Source of the DNA: Chondrilla cf. caribensis
Lineage: Eukaryota; Porifera; Demospongiae; Chondrillida; Chondrillidae
Reading direction: 5' to 3'
NCBI GenBank assembly: GCA_964020155.1
Contig: OZ026557.1
Location: 2,963,501 to 3,027,500, forward strand
Length of the DNA stretch: 64,000 nucleotides
In this document: one piece after another, positions 1 to 12,280 of the stretch
How positions within the stretch are numbered: position 1 is the stretch's first letter
Layout of the letters: every line of letters begins with the position of its first letter
Notes under the pieces: model-generated
Database searches by the model: none
What the model was told of the DNA's origin: nothing
The model's input: only the letters and a program-made list of their open reading frames with translations
Position numbers and translations under genes: made by a program

Positions 1-613
1 ACAGTGAAGGTCCCATTAAACCTGGAAAAGACGTCCAAGTAATTTGAGTGTATGGGGGCAGCAGCCCCATGAGTTTTAAATTGAAATACTTCTTTCATAA
101 GAGTAATAATATTACGGATTAAGGACGTACAAATGCATTGCAAAACAGGGGAATGTGATATCCAGCCTGTGCAATGGTCATTCCACGTACATTCACATAC
201 GCATGCTATGTAAACTGCCAGGTCTACACAGGACAGTGCATGCAGAAAATTAGGGATAGTACATGGAAAATAGACACAAAAATTATAAAACGCCTCCCTT
301 CTCCTCTCCCATGATCACAATAGTTAAAATATTTAGTAAAAAGGGGGGAAGTCCAACGGACAGAGGTATACAAAGTAGGACAGTAGGAACAGTCCCTCCA
401 AAATAGAAACAGTGGACACTGACCACTGTACGTATGTTATATTCACTGATTGTAGGTACGTACTGCATTTTACCATACACAAAACTGTCTGCTGATCTTC
501 TCTGATGATGATAGGTACATTTTCAATACACAGTATGGGGACATTTACTTACATATTACCATTATCAACACTATTGCTCATACGATACAAATCGAAAAGG
601 AACATGAACACAC
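1..613. other. Intron of DAGL copy 1 (left edge)
   Basis: This should be the intron after the exon at 614-686 (donor AAG|GTGTGT on the minus strand). I looked on the minus strand for the next DAGL exon, which should carry the residues after the KPK motif and later the catalytic His region, and found none. The longer open frames here have no family resemblance. Confidence 0.6.
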
Positions 614-3600
614 CTTTGGCTTTTCATTGTGTTTCAGCAACCGAGACATGGAATTACTCATGTGAATTAAACTCCTCAGCGTCACCCTGAAAGTTGATGA
701 AATATGTAGTGCGTGGTAATGAGCAATATGTATGCAGGTCACATGCATAGATCGAACAGATGAACATTACATTACACTACTGTGACTATGATCGGATATA
801 CAGTGTGTATGTGGACGAATGTCTTTGTGGTCCCACTGAAAAGTCTCTTAAAACAACAACCTTGGTGATACTGGGGATTAATATTGACCTAGGATGAATT
901 CCAAGTCCTTCTTTTTCCCTTTAAGCATCACAACCTTCAGTCTGACTTTCCATTATAACTGTATTTATCGTACAAAGACGTCATACATCAAAGAAGCCAA
1001 ACCGGATACTACTTTTGATACCTGTCCTGTGGTCAAGCCAGTGTATGCTAAGTGCCCAGTTTATCAAAACAGTAAAGGTAACAAGGAATTAGCTGGTGAT
1101 TTTCTTTGGAGTTGATCTTGCTGGTTGTAATTCGTAACATATTAAAGTTTGAATCATGGATAAATCGGTAATTTGCAAGATTTCGAATACAAATCTCTGA
1201 TAAACGTCAATGATGAGTTTCTCTCTAAGAATATCTCCTAAAATGACACATTTTGTGGATGTTAGGTCTTAATATTGACTTAAGAGGATTCCAAGCCCCA
1301 AGTGCCGAAACCTTTAGCGATAAGATAGTTACTATCCTGCTTTCTTTTACATACCGTATCTATTGTACACGCCCTCATGCCTCGATTGGACAATGAATAC
1401 TGTACATAATAACAAGCAGGGTAGCAACTATAACTTATTTCTGTCTTGGGTGCTACATGCCCCTCTTGGACAATAAATCGATAATATGTAATAGAAAGCT
1501 GGGTAGTAACTATGATATAATGATACTTAAGCATGTACGTATAATAAGCATAGGCTATAACCCGCCTCTGACTTGAATAGTAGCTACGTATGTAGTTTTG
1601 GTGATAGCAAATAACATGCACACATCTGAATATCAGGTAACATGAAATATACAGACGTAATAAATCTTTTGATGTGGTCACACATTTGTTTAGAAGATTT
1701 ATTGTAAATACTCATGTAGGATCACATTCAAAGGAATGAGTAAGTTCTGTCTTAATTGGAATACAACAGATAGGAATAAGGGTCTACAAACCTTGGAATC
1801 ATATCCTTTCCAATGATGAAGCTTATCACAAATTCCTTTGTGTATTCCATGACAGGAAAGTTGAAAGCACAGCCAATCGGGGAGTATGTGTAACATCTCA
1901 AGTTTGGAAAATGCTCTCGAAGAATCAACCCAAGTGCAGTGGCAACTCCCGCACCCAGTGAGTGCCCAACAATTATCAAGGAATAGTCCTGCAGTAGCAC
2001 AGCAGAATCACTGATCAACACATGGCAGAAAGGAAATGGGTTATGTCACTCACTGGATGCCGATCGAAAGCTTCCGAAAGTATTTCTTTGTCTAGGAGAA
2101 CATTTTTGATTGTGACAGCTGTTGAATGCATGCCAACATGTATGTAGGTTTTCATATCACAATAGGGTTCCTCGTGAATGGTGAATCTCTTCAAACTGAC
2201 TGTCAGGTCTGTCAAGATGTCCTGCATGACATACGTACAATACGTTCTTGTCAGTTTCACAGTAACGTGAGAACATATTGACTGAAAGACAGCATCTACT
2301 CACCTTGACAGATAAAGATCCTCGAATAGTTATAACAACAGATTTCTTAGAATGATCAAGAATCACAGCAAATGGTGCAGAATAAAGCTGAATGATGTCA
2401 AAATAAGATTGCAGTGCACAAGGAACTTTTGTAGGCCTATGGAACGTCCATTATAGGATGGGATATCATAATCCCTTATGTCCTGGCCTGCATGACTGCC
2501 CATTTTGATGTACCCAATGATATGGATCGCTGAACACTATATTTTGACAACTGACGTTGAAAATTGCTTTACAGGAAAGTTGATAATTGTTGTTTGAAAT
2601 ATTTCTTTAGATTCATGCTATGTTTGTGCCCCATTCCCAGAGATATAATGATTCCATGTGGATAATTTGATCGACAAACAATATTCGTTCAAAAGAACTC
2701 AATTTTAAAGGAACTAAATGTATCAGTATTGGGCTCTATGTAATACGTGCACGAGTAGCTAACTTTTGAGGCCACTATGCACCAGAAGCCATAGTACAGA
2801 ATTAGTTAACATTGCTAAACCACTCATTAACAAGTAATAATTTATTCAGGTCATGTGCATTGCAGCACAATGTACCCCGTCTAGTAAAATGGCAAAGCAT
2901 TCAGCATCCCCATGTACAAGTTCGTGTACATTGAAGACAGGATGTACTGGCATCGATCCAACATGGAACAAAAACTTCCATTGAATGATACAGTGAATAC
3001 TCATTAATCTACCACAATTCGTTTTCAAAGAATATGGTGGATTAACGAATTTGGCGAATTAACTGGATATTAATTGGTACTTGTACATTATATTGGTACT
3101 TGGAAATTGTGGCGGATTAATAGGTTTGGTAGATAAAGCAGTGGCAGATTAACGAGAATTCACTGTAACCATATATTAATAGATCCATATGATACCTGCA
3201 TCAGAACAACACCAGTGTGCTCATACACTAACCCCCAATATCTCTTTTCTAGGGAGAAGATAGACACAAGGACGTTTCCATCCATATTAACAGCTACATG
3301 TGCATACCAGTAGAGTATTAGACTTGTACTACACTCACGTCATTGTCAAAGGAACAATACAGCATATCGTCATCCTCACATCCAGTTTGCAGTTTAAATG
3401 CAGCAAAATTACCAATGAGACAGTTGTCATACATTACGTTTCTTGGAGCACATGAACAACACACTCGACATCTGTATTGAAAGATCACAGATACTAAAGA
3501 ATACACGGCAAACATATACCAGAAAGCTAATATGCACCCACGGCACTGAGATACAAACATACCATATAGCGGGAAATTTTTTTGGGACAAAATTTTCGCA

Positions 3601-6600
3601 GATGGCCCCAAAAGTGAAAATTCGCAGATAAAATTTTTGCGCATGCTGGCCACAGTTGCATGAACGAGAACGCCTTAATTCGTGGATTTTATTTTCGCAA
3701 GTGTTAGGACAACCATGAAATTTGCGGAAATTTTGTCCCGTGAAATTTCCCACTATACTGTACATAGGTACAAGTTGAAATGAGATGAACAGCATGTGTG
3801 CTTACATACAGCACAGATGTCCCTTTGACAACACATAAGATTGGTGAACTGCATGTATAATTTAATATCTCAGGATAGGTTATTCACTGAGCACCATGGG
3901 GTATTGACTATACACATCCTGAGGGCGGAGCCCGAGGGGGGGCGTATAGTCAATGTCCCTGAGATGCAAAGTGGATAACTGGTTTGTATCGTGATGCAAT
4001 ATTGTATAAATTAACGTGTTCACCAAGTTCCGTGTGCGGGCTTAGAGAACTCTTTATGAGGAAAGAAGTCTACTTGTTGGAAAACTGTTCATTTTTCAGG
4101 CAAAATGTTTTTGAACCTAAACGCTTTGGCCCTTTGACATCTAGAGAAGTATCCAGTGTGTTAAGAAGTCAGCTGTTCCTCTGAACATTAAGGAGAATAC
4201 TGCTTGGGCTACGACTGTTTGGGTTGACTGGACGCAATATTGGAATAGTGACATGCTGGATGACATTGAATAATATCCAAGTCCTCTCATTCATCAGGTG
4301 ATGAAGGAAGAACTCACCAAATGATTGACAAAACACCACGAAGTAACTAAAGTACCTCTCAAGAAGCTGTAGCGGATACAGACACCTTTGCCGAATTGAC
4401 ACCTTGGGCTTTGCCATCGGTATCAATTAGGCAAAGGTGTCTGTATATCGGCTACAGCTTCTCGAGAGGTAATTTAGCTATTACATGTTGAATGACACAT
4501 ATCATAATGTACAAACAACCTATCCACCTCATTGCACTTGTAAGCTTGCAGATACCGCAGAGAGGGTCAAGGAAGAGGTGAATGGGCCATCCATAGATCC
4601 CAACAGCATACTTCAAATAGTACATACCAGTAACAAAGACAGAGCGTTCCTCCTACAGACAGACAGACAGTACACAAATAGCTGAAGTTACATTACCTGT
4701 TGCATAGCAACAGTGACCACACACTAACTGGATTTGAAAAGTCTAAAGGTCTTGGAGGCTCGTAAGTGTAGTTAGCTGGTAATTGGCCTCTCTTGAGCTG
4801 GTTGATGGTGAGCTGAGATGAAAATTGAAGAATTACATGTGAATGGTATAATAAAATACATACAATAGCTGTGTAGTTTAATCAATCAATATTTGTACCG
4901 TGCACACCAGTGTTTGAGCTAACTATAGGAAGGTGGTCCTATAGGCAGAAAGCTAAATATTATAGGAAAGTGAAAATGAAACTCACCACTTGTATCATAA
5001 ACAGTCCTTAGAATAATGACATACTACCACTGTAATGTGATATCTCTATGGCCTTCAAAAACTACGTACAATCATCCTCTGTGTTTATAAGTACACACAC
5101 CACAGTGTTACATACAACACATAGATATACATACGTACTTTTCTCATGTACTCTATCTCCCTTTGATAAGCACCATCCACCTTGGTATGCAAATGAGATA
5201 AAAGTTTCAGTCCGGCCACAACATCACTCAGCACATAGTTTGAATCTTGAAATACGATTGCAAAACTTGCGGCAATATCATTCAAAGCCTTAGCAGAACC
5301 TCCAGAATTATTGCAGCATAGCCTGTGTAACTTCTTGAACCACTGGCGTTGTTGAATACCTTGATAATTGTAAAGCCTTTTTGTGGACTCTCCAAATCTA
5401 GTTAGTCCACGAAACCTCACACTAACACGATGTCTACCGTTATGAACAACTGTTCTTCGTCTCAATTCATCTGCTGACAATAGCAGTTGGCCATCATTAG
5501 TCATCAATTCTTCTTCCACACCCAAATCAGTCTCCTCAGAATTCACTGGTGACAAGAAAAGTCCACAAAGATCAATGTAATAAAAGAAGCACACCACTAT
5601 TAAAGCTTGTAGAAACCAAGATATCACAACCAAAGCTGTTGTAGGCTTTATTAGCACACCCTCTCTCGAAGAACAGGTGTTACTCTCATCGGCATCCTCA
5701 TCAGCATCGGAAAGCTGTGACTGGACATCAACTGACAACAATGCTGTTCCCAATAATATAACAGCTGACTCCAAAAAGAAAAAAACTGCTCTGATTCCTA
5801 AAAATATTGGGAGACTTCTCCGTTTTTCCGGTTCCATCACAGATCCTCGAGCACTGACAGACATAATGGTAGCCTCCAGTCCCAGTATAATCACTTGGAT
5901 TATAATATGAGAAATAGTATAGGCCATCAATAAATGGACAAACAAAAAGCAGACAGATGATTTAGTCTGAATTTCCACAATCAGAATTGATATGGACACC
6001 AGGAGCCTGGAACAGAAACAGATGGTAGGTGAATTTGAGTGCTCATGATTAGATGAACACAATACCATAGGCATATTCCGCTGTGTTGTGACAAATGATG
6101 TACACATGTAATCGTAAACAATCGATGCAGGGCTTCCAACCATGGAGGTCTTCCTCATTTACACATAATGATAGGCTTCTATGGTCAGATCACCTTGCAC
6201 TGTTTACCAATTACACTGTTCTAGTGTTATGCTGGCAATTACATTTTAGTACTAAACAGGAATAAGGTAAGATGGTGAAGTGCTGCCTTAGTTTTGAAAT
6301 AATTGGTAGCTAACTGTTCAAAAAAAAATTAATGGGCAATTAACCGTAAAAGTGGTGTTTACAGGGCAGAAAAATGGTAACCAATGCAACGAACATCTAC
6401 AGTAATGATTACAGTACTCCCTCTAATGGCTAGTGGACATGTAGAAACCTTCTATTGCACAGTATTATACTTGGAATATCCAGAGAAAAGGATACCTGTA
6501 AACAAGTAATAATTATTTGAGTTTGAAACCCGCAGGCTGCCTATGGCCATTAAGCTCTAATTATTCGCTTGTAGTCATTTGTAGTAGACAACGTCTTCTT

Positions 6601-9338
6601 TAAAGACAAAACAGCTTTGATGTAGCTATTTCGATGGATGCAAAGACTTTTAAGGATTCAATAATAGTTAACACGTTCAAAACTAGAAATCACAATTATC
6701 ACTAAGACCTATACAGAGCCTTTTTGAAATTACAGCTACCATTAATTTTGTGATTGTTAGAAGCTTTGCTCCAGATCCCTTTTTCGAAAGAGATAACAAA
6801 TAGGGCTTCTAAAGAAAGTGTCAAAACTCTTATCGGGAACATGTGGAATATACGTATTATGTAGCTGGTTTCAAATCACTCCAAGTCTTTAGGACGTGGT
6901 AGGGACAGTTGAGAGCACATTATCCTCATCTCTATTACTGATTGGGTGGTTATTCCAAATCAACAAACTCTGTTCTATGCCTCAGCAACAACCCACTATG
7001 ACAGGGATGACAAAGATATAAAGATATCACAAAGAAGAATGTTATTAAATTAATATAGCATTTAACAAAATTCTTGTTAATTTTCCACCAAAATATTACT
7101 TTCGAAAATATGGTTGAGTAACGTGTTTGATGGATAAACGCAATATTATTACTATTTGTATAATTAATATTACATTTTACTGGGATATTGTAAGGGATTG
7201 AATGGAATTCATTTCATCCATATTATACATATACGTATGTCATAATATAATTATAATATATTATGTACAAGTACATACTATAGGGTTGGACAAAGGTAAT
7301 CCTATTGATGTTCTCCTCTGAAACAAAGGAAAAGGGTTCGTTTGACGGACTTGTGGCAGATTAACCACAATCATAGTCATAAGGCTGCAAAGCCATGACA
7401 GTTATACATAGGAATTTGTCAAAGTATGGGAAGTAAAGGGCCGGGTAGTTTATATGGATTTATACAAGGTCAGTTCTAACTCTGCTGTAGGGTTCTGTGC
7501 AGACACCTCTACAGTGTTCATAACCTGTTAATCATGACACTTATATAGACACTTGATCTCCTCAACTCATGTATAAAACAAAGACATGAAACACTTTTTG
7601 AAAATGCTAATAATGGACAGGTAAACATCTTGTAGTACATTTCTTTACTACATATAGGTACGAATGCCTGGCCTATACACAAAACAGATCCATTTGTAAG
7701 GTGAACAGGACACCTTTAATCTGTATAAGTAGCGTATGTTGGGGTAGTTTGAAACACCTATTCATTAAGAGTCTTAAAATTCCCAACTTTGTGTCAACAA
7801 TATCTCCATATAAGGGATTGACCAGTGATAGACAACTCAACATCATAAAGGTCTAAAGGCATCCATCCAATATTATCCCTGGTACCCAAATTTACTGTGT
7901 TGATATACGTACAGAAGTAAATACATAGAAAATATGTACATACATCCATGTACATAGATACTGTATACATATAAAATGTGACAAAATGTATGTTTACGCA
8001 ATTACAAAAGTATGTACTTTCAACAACAGATTGAATACAATATACTGGTATGTGAACCAGCTACTTCAAATCTGTCAACTGCACTACATGTAGTATTGTC
8101 CCATTTTCAATATGCGCAAACTGAAAGCTCAGCACAACAAACTTGAATGTAATCACTATGTTTGGTTACTTTAGGAGTTTTGTGTCCGGGAAATTCTTCT
8201 TGACACTCATACCCGGAGAAGTGCAATCAGCAGCTGCAACAAATATTATTGAATTCAACTTTTCGGTTTATCCAAAACCTATCATATTATAGCAGTTGTA
8301 AAGATGGGCTGCTGTTCAGAATACTCTTGGAACATGACGTTTTCAGCAGTTAACATTCTACACATACCACAGGCATACCACATGCCAAATACTGCAGTGC
8401 TGCCAAATAACAATACTTTAACAATGTTGTGTGAGAGTATTGATGCACACACAGTAGTAAGCTGTTATAAAACATACTGAATATAAGATACTATTACGTA
8501 CGTAGTTGAATAGGATATGTGTGTAGGATTGGTTAGGTACAAAGTTTACTGTTACTGTTGAGTGGGTGTCTCCATAATATGGCTAGGATAAGTTTCCCAA
8601 GTGAAATAGTTCATTAACTGATTTCCTACTCTTAGTATACGTGTACGGCCCACGTACATATACCACTATAGCAATATGACAACATAGAATAGGTCTTTGT
8701 ACACTAAACCACAACTCAATAAGTATGTATATTGAAACAAAGGGCTGCTCTGATTTACATACAGGTCACAATAGGGTAATCAAGGTAATTGGGACACTGG
8801 GGTAATTTCAACCACCTTGGCATTAACTATTATACCTTAAAAATCAGCTGCTGCATGATTTCAACATTATCAGAATGGACTCTTGTATCGCATTACCGCG
8901 TTCTACTCTGTATGTGTGTGTCTAGTACTGTACGCACTGCTACAGATCAAACCAAGTGGGGTATCATGATCGGACCGAGCCCGCCATATCGGTTATTTGA
9001 GTGGTGAAAGAAGTAGAACCTAGAATCGGTCATGAAGATAACTTAAGCTCACTAGCATAACATACGCACCCCAGGACGGCGCGTATTGGATAACCAACAG
9101 TCACACATTACTAGACCTGCGGTCGAAAGTCACAACGGATACACTAAACAGATTATACTGGTGTACAATTTCGAGTCAGTTTCTCCACCTAACGTGACTC
9201 TCGGTGGTAAGGTACTGTGCAGAACAACAAATCACCAGCTTACCATGGAACTCGGAGGACCAGTGCTATAAAAGCCGGAATCACAAAATCATCCGTCCCA
9301 GCATTCCAGCGCTTCTTACAACAAATCAGAGATGGCAT
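614..9338 (-). CDS. DAGL: Diacylglycerol lipase (sn1-specific), copy 1, 5' ten exons; 3' end outside window
   Basis: Membrane serine lipase that hydrolyses diacylglycerol at sn-1 to give 2-monoacylglycerol (DAGLA/DAGLB family, plasma membrane). Exons in transcript order: 9338-9244, 6006-5139, 4812-4697, 4355-4318, 3848-3806, 3471-3339, 2387-2304, 2221-2054, 1988-1792, 686-614. All phases join without a stop, giving about 605 residues before the left edge. Exon 1 encodes the family start MPSLICCKKRWNAGTDDFVI. Exon 2 carries hydrophobic segments consistent with the four-helix N-terminus. The exon at 3471 is Cys-rich, as in the family. Exon 7 has DHSKKSVVITIRGSLS and exon 9 the nucleophile motif GHSLGAG (Ser about 525) and GKDMIPR (Asp about 577); the 52-residue Ser-Asp spacing equals human DAGLA S472-D524. 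The catalytic His is beyond the left edge. The least certain exon is the 38-nt one at 4318-4355. Confidence 0.9.
687..1791. other. DAGL copy 1 intron between the catalytic exons
   Basis: A 1.1-kb intron (minus strand, donor CCAAG|GTTTGT at 1792/1791, acceptor TTTCAG at 689-687). It contains the degenerate tandem duplication at 1374-1520 and no recognisable exon. Confidence 0.65.
1374..1520. repeat. Degenerate tandem duplication, period about 80 bp
   Basis: Two adjacent segments share CATGCC..., TTGGACAAT and GGGTAG(C/T)AACTAT in the same order: about 1376-1436 and about 1456-1520. They lie inside a DAGL intron and have no coding value. Confidence 0.5.
2991..3165. mobile_element. Tc1/mariner-type MITE, copy 1 (CAGTGAAT...ATTCACTG)
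   Basis: A 175-bp element in a DAGL intron with inverted ends starting CAGTGAAT, flanked by TA on both sides (TA at 2989-2990 and 3166-3167). The ends contain the repeated phrase TTAATC(T/C)GCC. Related copies lie at 14283-14439, 25784-25947, 38950-39045, 42459-42638 and 56620-56703. TA target duplication and CAGT termini are typical of Tc1/mariner relatives. It has no transposase. Confidence 0.8.
3565..3757. mobile_element. Short TIR element (TATAGYGGGAAATTT ends)
   Basis: A 193-bp non-autonomous element in the DAGL intron between 3471 and 3806. The left end TATAGCGGGAAATTT is answered at the right by AAATTTCCCACTATA. A second inner pair, GGGACAAAATTTTCGCA and TGCGGAAATTTTGTCCC, lengthens the arms. 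No open reading frame of note and no clear target duplication. Confidence 0.65.
3876..3984. repeat. Foldback element A with GAGGGCGGAGCCCGAG centre
   Basis: Imperfect inverted arms of about 36 bp (left includes GTATTGACTATAC, right GTATAGTCAATG) surround a GC-rich loop reading GAGGGCGGAGCCCGAGG. The same central motif recurs in two other foldbacks in this window (15373-15489 and 45861-46008) whose arms are unrelated. Confidence 0.65.
4341..4484. repeat. Inverted duplication of a DAGL exon/intron boundary
   Basis: Arms of about 63 bp (4341-4403 and 4421-4484, roughly 85 % complementary) are separated by a loop of about 17 bp. The left arm covers the 5' end of the 38-nt DAGL exon (4318-4355) and its acceptor and pyrimidine tract; the right arm is a reverse copy of that boundary, lying in the intron. 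In the pre-mRNA the two arms would pair and hide the 3' splice site. Confidence 0.7.
6007..9243. other. DAGL copy 1 intron 1 (3.2 kb)
   Basis: Sequence between the 95-nt first exon and the large second exon. No coding exon is recognisable. Around 7060-7370 there are scattered words resembling the CAGTGAATTC/TTAATCTGCC MITE family (for example GGCAGATTAACCAC), so a decayed copy is likely. The rest is AT-rich with TACGTA-type words. Confidence 0.6.
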
Positions 9339-9582
9339 TATTTCGTTTGCATACGAACAGTTTCACAACAATGACAACAACCGTGTTCTGGTTAGCGTGA
9401 TGAGAGTGATTTTGGTATCCGACAGAATAAAGATACAGTCAGGTCTGACGTTCGTATAGAGTATCTATGGTCTGACCAGAGTTATTCCAGAGTGACCGCC
9501 CTCGTGACGTCATTGCATTAGACCGTAAATGTCTTATTACTGGATAAAATACACCAAACAAAAAGACTAGCAGTGTATAGAG
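9339..9582 (-). promoter_or_regulatory. Probable 5' UTR/promoter zone of DAGL copy 1
   Basis: The stretch upstream of the ATG (9338-9336, minus strand) is more CpG-rich than the surrounding AT-rich DNA and ends where the hAT-like elements begin. No TATA box or initiator could be assigned. This is inferred from position only. Confidence 0.3.
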
Positions 9583-9681
9583 TAGCCTGGCCTGCTACGA
9601 CCGTCTTTCTAAACGCCTCTGGCGTGGCTCCCTTTCCTCGCCCAGGGCGCTTGGTAGGACGGTCGTATCAGGCCAGACTAT
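9583..9681. mobile_element. hAT-like foldback element D (99 bp)
   Basis: Inverted ends TAGCCTGGCC.../...GGCCAGACTA with inner arms ACGACCGTC/GACGGTCGT. It is flanked by the 8-bp direct repeat GTATAGAG (9575-9582 and 9682-9689). An 8-bp target duplication is typical of hAT transposons. It is too short to code. Confidence 0.75.
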
Positions 9682-9689
9682 GTATAGAG

Positions 9690-10532
9690 TAGTCTGGCGC
9701 GCTAGCAACTATTGTCAATTTCACACCTCCGCTCGACCAATGAAATCACCGGCAACTGAAATGACACCGCCAGTAATTGACACTAGCCGCTCCGCGGGCG
9801 TTTAAAGAATAGGCTTGTGGAAGAGTGTGTAGACGACGTCGGGCCATGGAGTTACCTTCTTGCTGGCTGGAGATATCCCAGTACCTCTGAAAGAGAGCGA
9901 CAGTATACGCTTCCTACGCTGCCAGCGCTGAGCGCGCTGATCGACGAGCTGTACAATTCTGCTACTTGTAAACTGACAAGCAACGCTATAATCATAGTTT
10001 TTTCGAGCGTTACAGTGGTCAGGCTGCGAAAGTGGAGAGGCTGGAGACAGAGATGACTGCTAAATCTGGCTGATTTCATTCAGTTTTCGCGCGAGAACGG
10101 TGAGTGCGAACGCTTCAGCGACCTTTCTCCTTTCTTGCGCGGAACGTCAGCGGCAGCGCAGACGCAGCATGTTGTTTCTAAGTGACTAGCCTCTAATCCC
10201 TGCGCCATCCGTGTTGTATCCCTTCATCGAAATTGTTCCTTTCGGATTATTATTATATAATAGAAGCACACATGCATAATACAGATATAAATCGTATAAT
10301 ATCTATTGGAATATGTTTTAAATTATAACATTGTGTTATAGTAATAGTCCTGTCTGCATTGTTCCAGCGTCATACAACTCGCACCTTCGTCCGTACGCCA
10401 GTACGCATTGTTGCTTATAAACGCCGACGGCGATGATTGCGCAAGGTGTGAAATTGACAATAGTTGCTAGACCCTATTTCTCATTTTCGCCCCGCACGAT
10501 AATGAGAAATTGGGTCTAGCGAGCCAGACTAT
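9690..10532. mobile_element. hAT-like non-autonomous element E (843 bp)
   Basis: Starts TAGTCTGGC and ends GCCAGACTAT, with the 8-bp repeat GTATAGAG on both sides (9682-9689 and 10533-10540). A longer inner inverted repeat (AACTATTGTCAATTTCACAC near 9710, its complement near 10448-10475) extends the termini. A small foldback of about 50 bp interrupts the right terminus near 10475-10525. The GC-rich interior has short open frames but nothing like a transposase. Confidence 0.8.
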
Positions 10533-10581
10533 GTATAGAGGGTCTGAAGACCTGTTTGTGTATGTGTGCGTGCGTACGTGC

Positions 10582-11404
10582 TAGTCTAGCTAGCTAGACC
10601 GTCCCTAAGAGGCGCCGAGGGCGGAAAAGAGAAGGGACGGTCTAGCCCACGTAGCGATTAGTTCACACCTGCCAATTAACAAATAGCACGTATAGGGCTC
10701 ATCATACACCCCGTACGTGTTAGGAGGACCATAGATGCTCTAACCATAGTCTGTGTTCTAACTCAGGTTATATCATCTGTGGGAGGACAGAGGGAAGCAA
10801 GGAAAGAATAGATCTAGTGTTGTTTTGTCGATTATGCAATGATTCTTCGTCAGAATATAGGTACTTTCAATTTGTATCGTTCATCGTGAATATCGACGTC
10901 TCTAACCACTCTGTGAACGCACAGCAGACAAACTACATTCGCAAAGTATTTCATCTGTTCGTTCATCAGAAATAAAAGCGATGATACAACTAAAATTGAA
11001 TATGCTGGTTCTCATTCCATTCCGTTTGCAATTCTTGATAGGCGAATTGCCGTGAACGGTCGGAGACATGCAATCGTATAATGTCCTTGCAAAATACTAG
11101 TAATCGCGTTCATCTGACTGTCAGGTGAGTGAATTTGACACGCGCTACATTTACGGTGCGTACGATCTTAACCTCTCTTTTATATTCCCGGCTACCAACG
11201 ATGAGTACGTAGTATCATACTCCCTGACACTTAACAATTAACTAAACTGAATCAATGAATATCATTGCCAAGATTCTTGGCAGTAGCATTTCATTGGTTG
11301 ATGGTCACGCGATCAAGTGTGAATTAATCGCTACTTGTGCTAGACCGTCCCTTTCCTTTTCCGCCCCTCGGCGCCTCTTAGGGACGGTCTAGCTAGCTAG
11401 ACTA
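10582..11404. mobile_element. TIR element F (TAGTCTAGC ends, 823 bp)
   Basis: Inverted termini of about 85 bp beginning TAGTCTAGCTAGCTAGACCG. Each terminus contains its own hairpin (ACCGTCCCT ... AGGGACGGT around GGCGCCGAGG). No convincing target duplication is visible. The termini resemble the TAGTCTGGC ends of the neighbouring element at 9690. The interior has no transposase frame. Confidence 0.75.
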
Positions 11405-11413
11405 GCATGCGCG

Positions 11414-11423
11414 CGCGTGTGTA

Positions 11424-11474
<51 letters not shown>

Positions 11475-11623
11475 GCGTGTGTGTGTGTATGTACATGTGT
11501 GTGTGTGTGTTTTTTTGTGTGTATGAATATGTACGGCCGATAGTTGTTGGAATGGACACATCCCTGATGATTGCTATTACAATTTCATATGTATGTGTAT
11601 GTGTATATTATGTGTGTGTATGT
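11414..11623. repeat. (GT)n microsatellite, left half
   Basis: GT/GTAT-rich tract interrupted by unique sequence near 11525-11590. Its right end is the 8-bp word GTGTATGT, which is the target duplication of the element at 11624-12133. Confidence 0.85.
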
Positions 11624-12133
11624 CAGTGTTGTGATAATTACAGCTCACAAGTAATAAACTACCATTACGATTACTTGGATTTTTCAAGAACCGATTACCA
11701 TTGCCATTACAATTATTTCTTCATGTAATTAATTTCCATTACAAATATTTAGAGGAATTGCAATTTGCAATTACAATTACTTAAATATATGATTGTTATG
11801 TGCCATATTGCAGTACTAAATGTGTTTAGGTCCTCAATTTTAGCATTTTCTTTCATTCCACTTATGCAGATGTACATAGAATTGCCAAGTGTTTACCCAA
11901 GTCAGACATAGATATTTTTCATTTTATAGTGTGTTGTTCAGACGAAGAATGGTGAATAAAATTGAATGTAATTGTGTAATTGATGCACCAATAGGCAATA
12001 ATTTGAATGAAATAAACTACCATTATGATTGCTCCAGCTATGTAATGTCAATTACGATTGAAATGTGATTACTTAGAAATGTGTAATTGATTACAGCTAA
12101 TTACAATTACTAGCTACCATTACCACAACACTG
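11624..12133. mobile_element. hAT-type non-autonomous element inserted in a (GT)n tract
   Basis: A 510-bp element with ends CAGTGTTGTG and CACAACACTG, flanked by a perfect 8-bp duplication GTGTATGT (11616-11623 and 12134-12141). The interior is full of ATTAC/GTAAT words. The CAGTG terminus and 8-bp duplication fit the hAT superfamily. It has no coding capacity, so it would be mobilised in trans. Confidence 0.85.

Positions 12134-12280
<147 letters not shown>

Noticed and set aside
3195..3245. Possible DAGL exon (RYWGLVYEHTGVVLMQ between AG and GTATCA)
   Set aside because: The exons at 3339 and 2387 join directly in phase and match the continuous family sequence; an extra 16 residues there would break it.
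5677..5910. Plus-strand frame with SSASSSASESCDW
   Set aside because: Antisense shadow of DAGL copy 1 exon 2.
6007..6158. Upstream extension of the DAGL copy 1 exon 2 frame to an ATG at 6158
   Set aside because: A strong acceptor (TTTCTGTTCCAG) at 6007 joins exon 1 (9244) in phase and gives the same length between exon 1 and the next block as in copy 2 (54 against 52 residues); the extension has no DAGL similarity.
9817..10056. Open frame MEECVDDVGPW... as a gene
   Set aside because: It lies wholly inside the hAT-like element E, resembles no transposase or host protein, and is open on both strands because of base composition.
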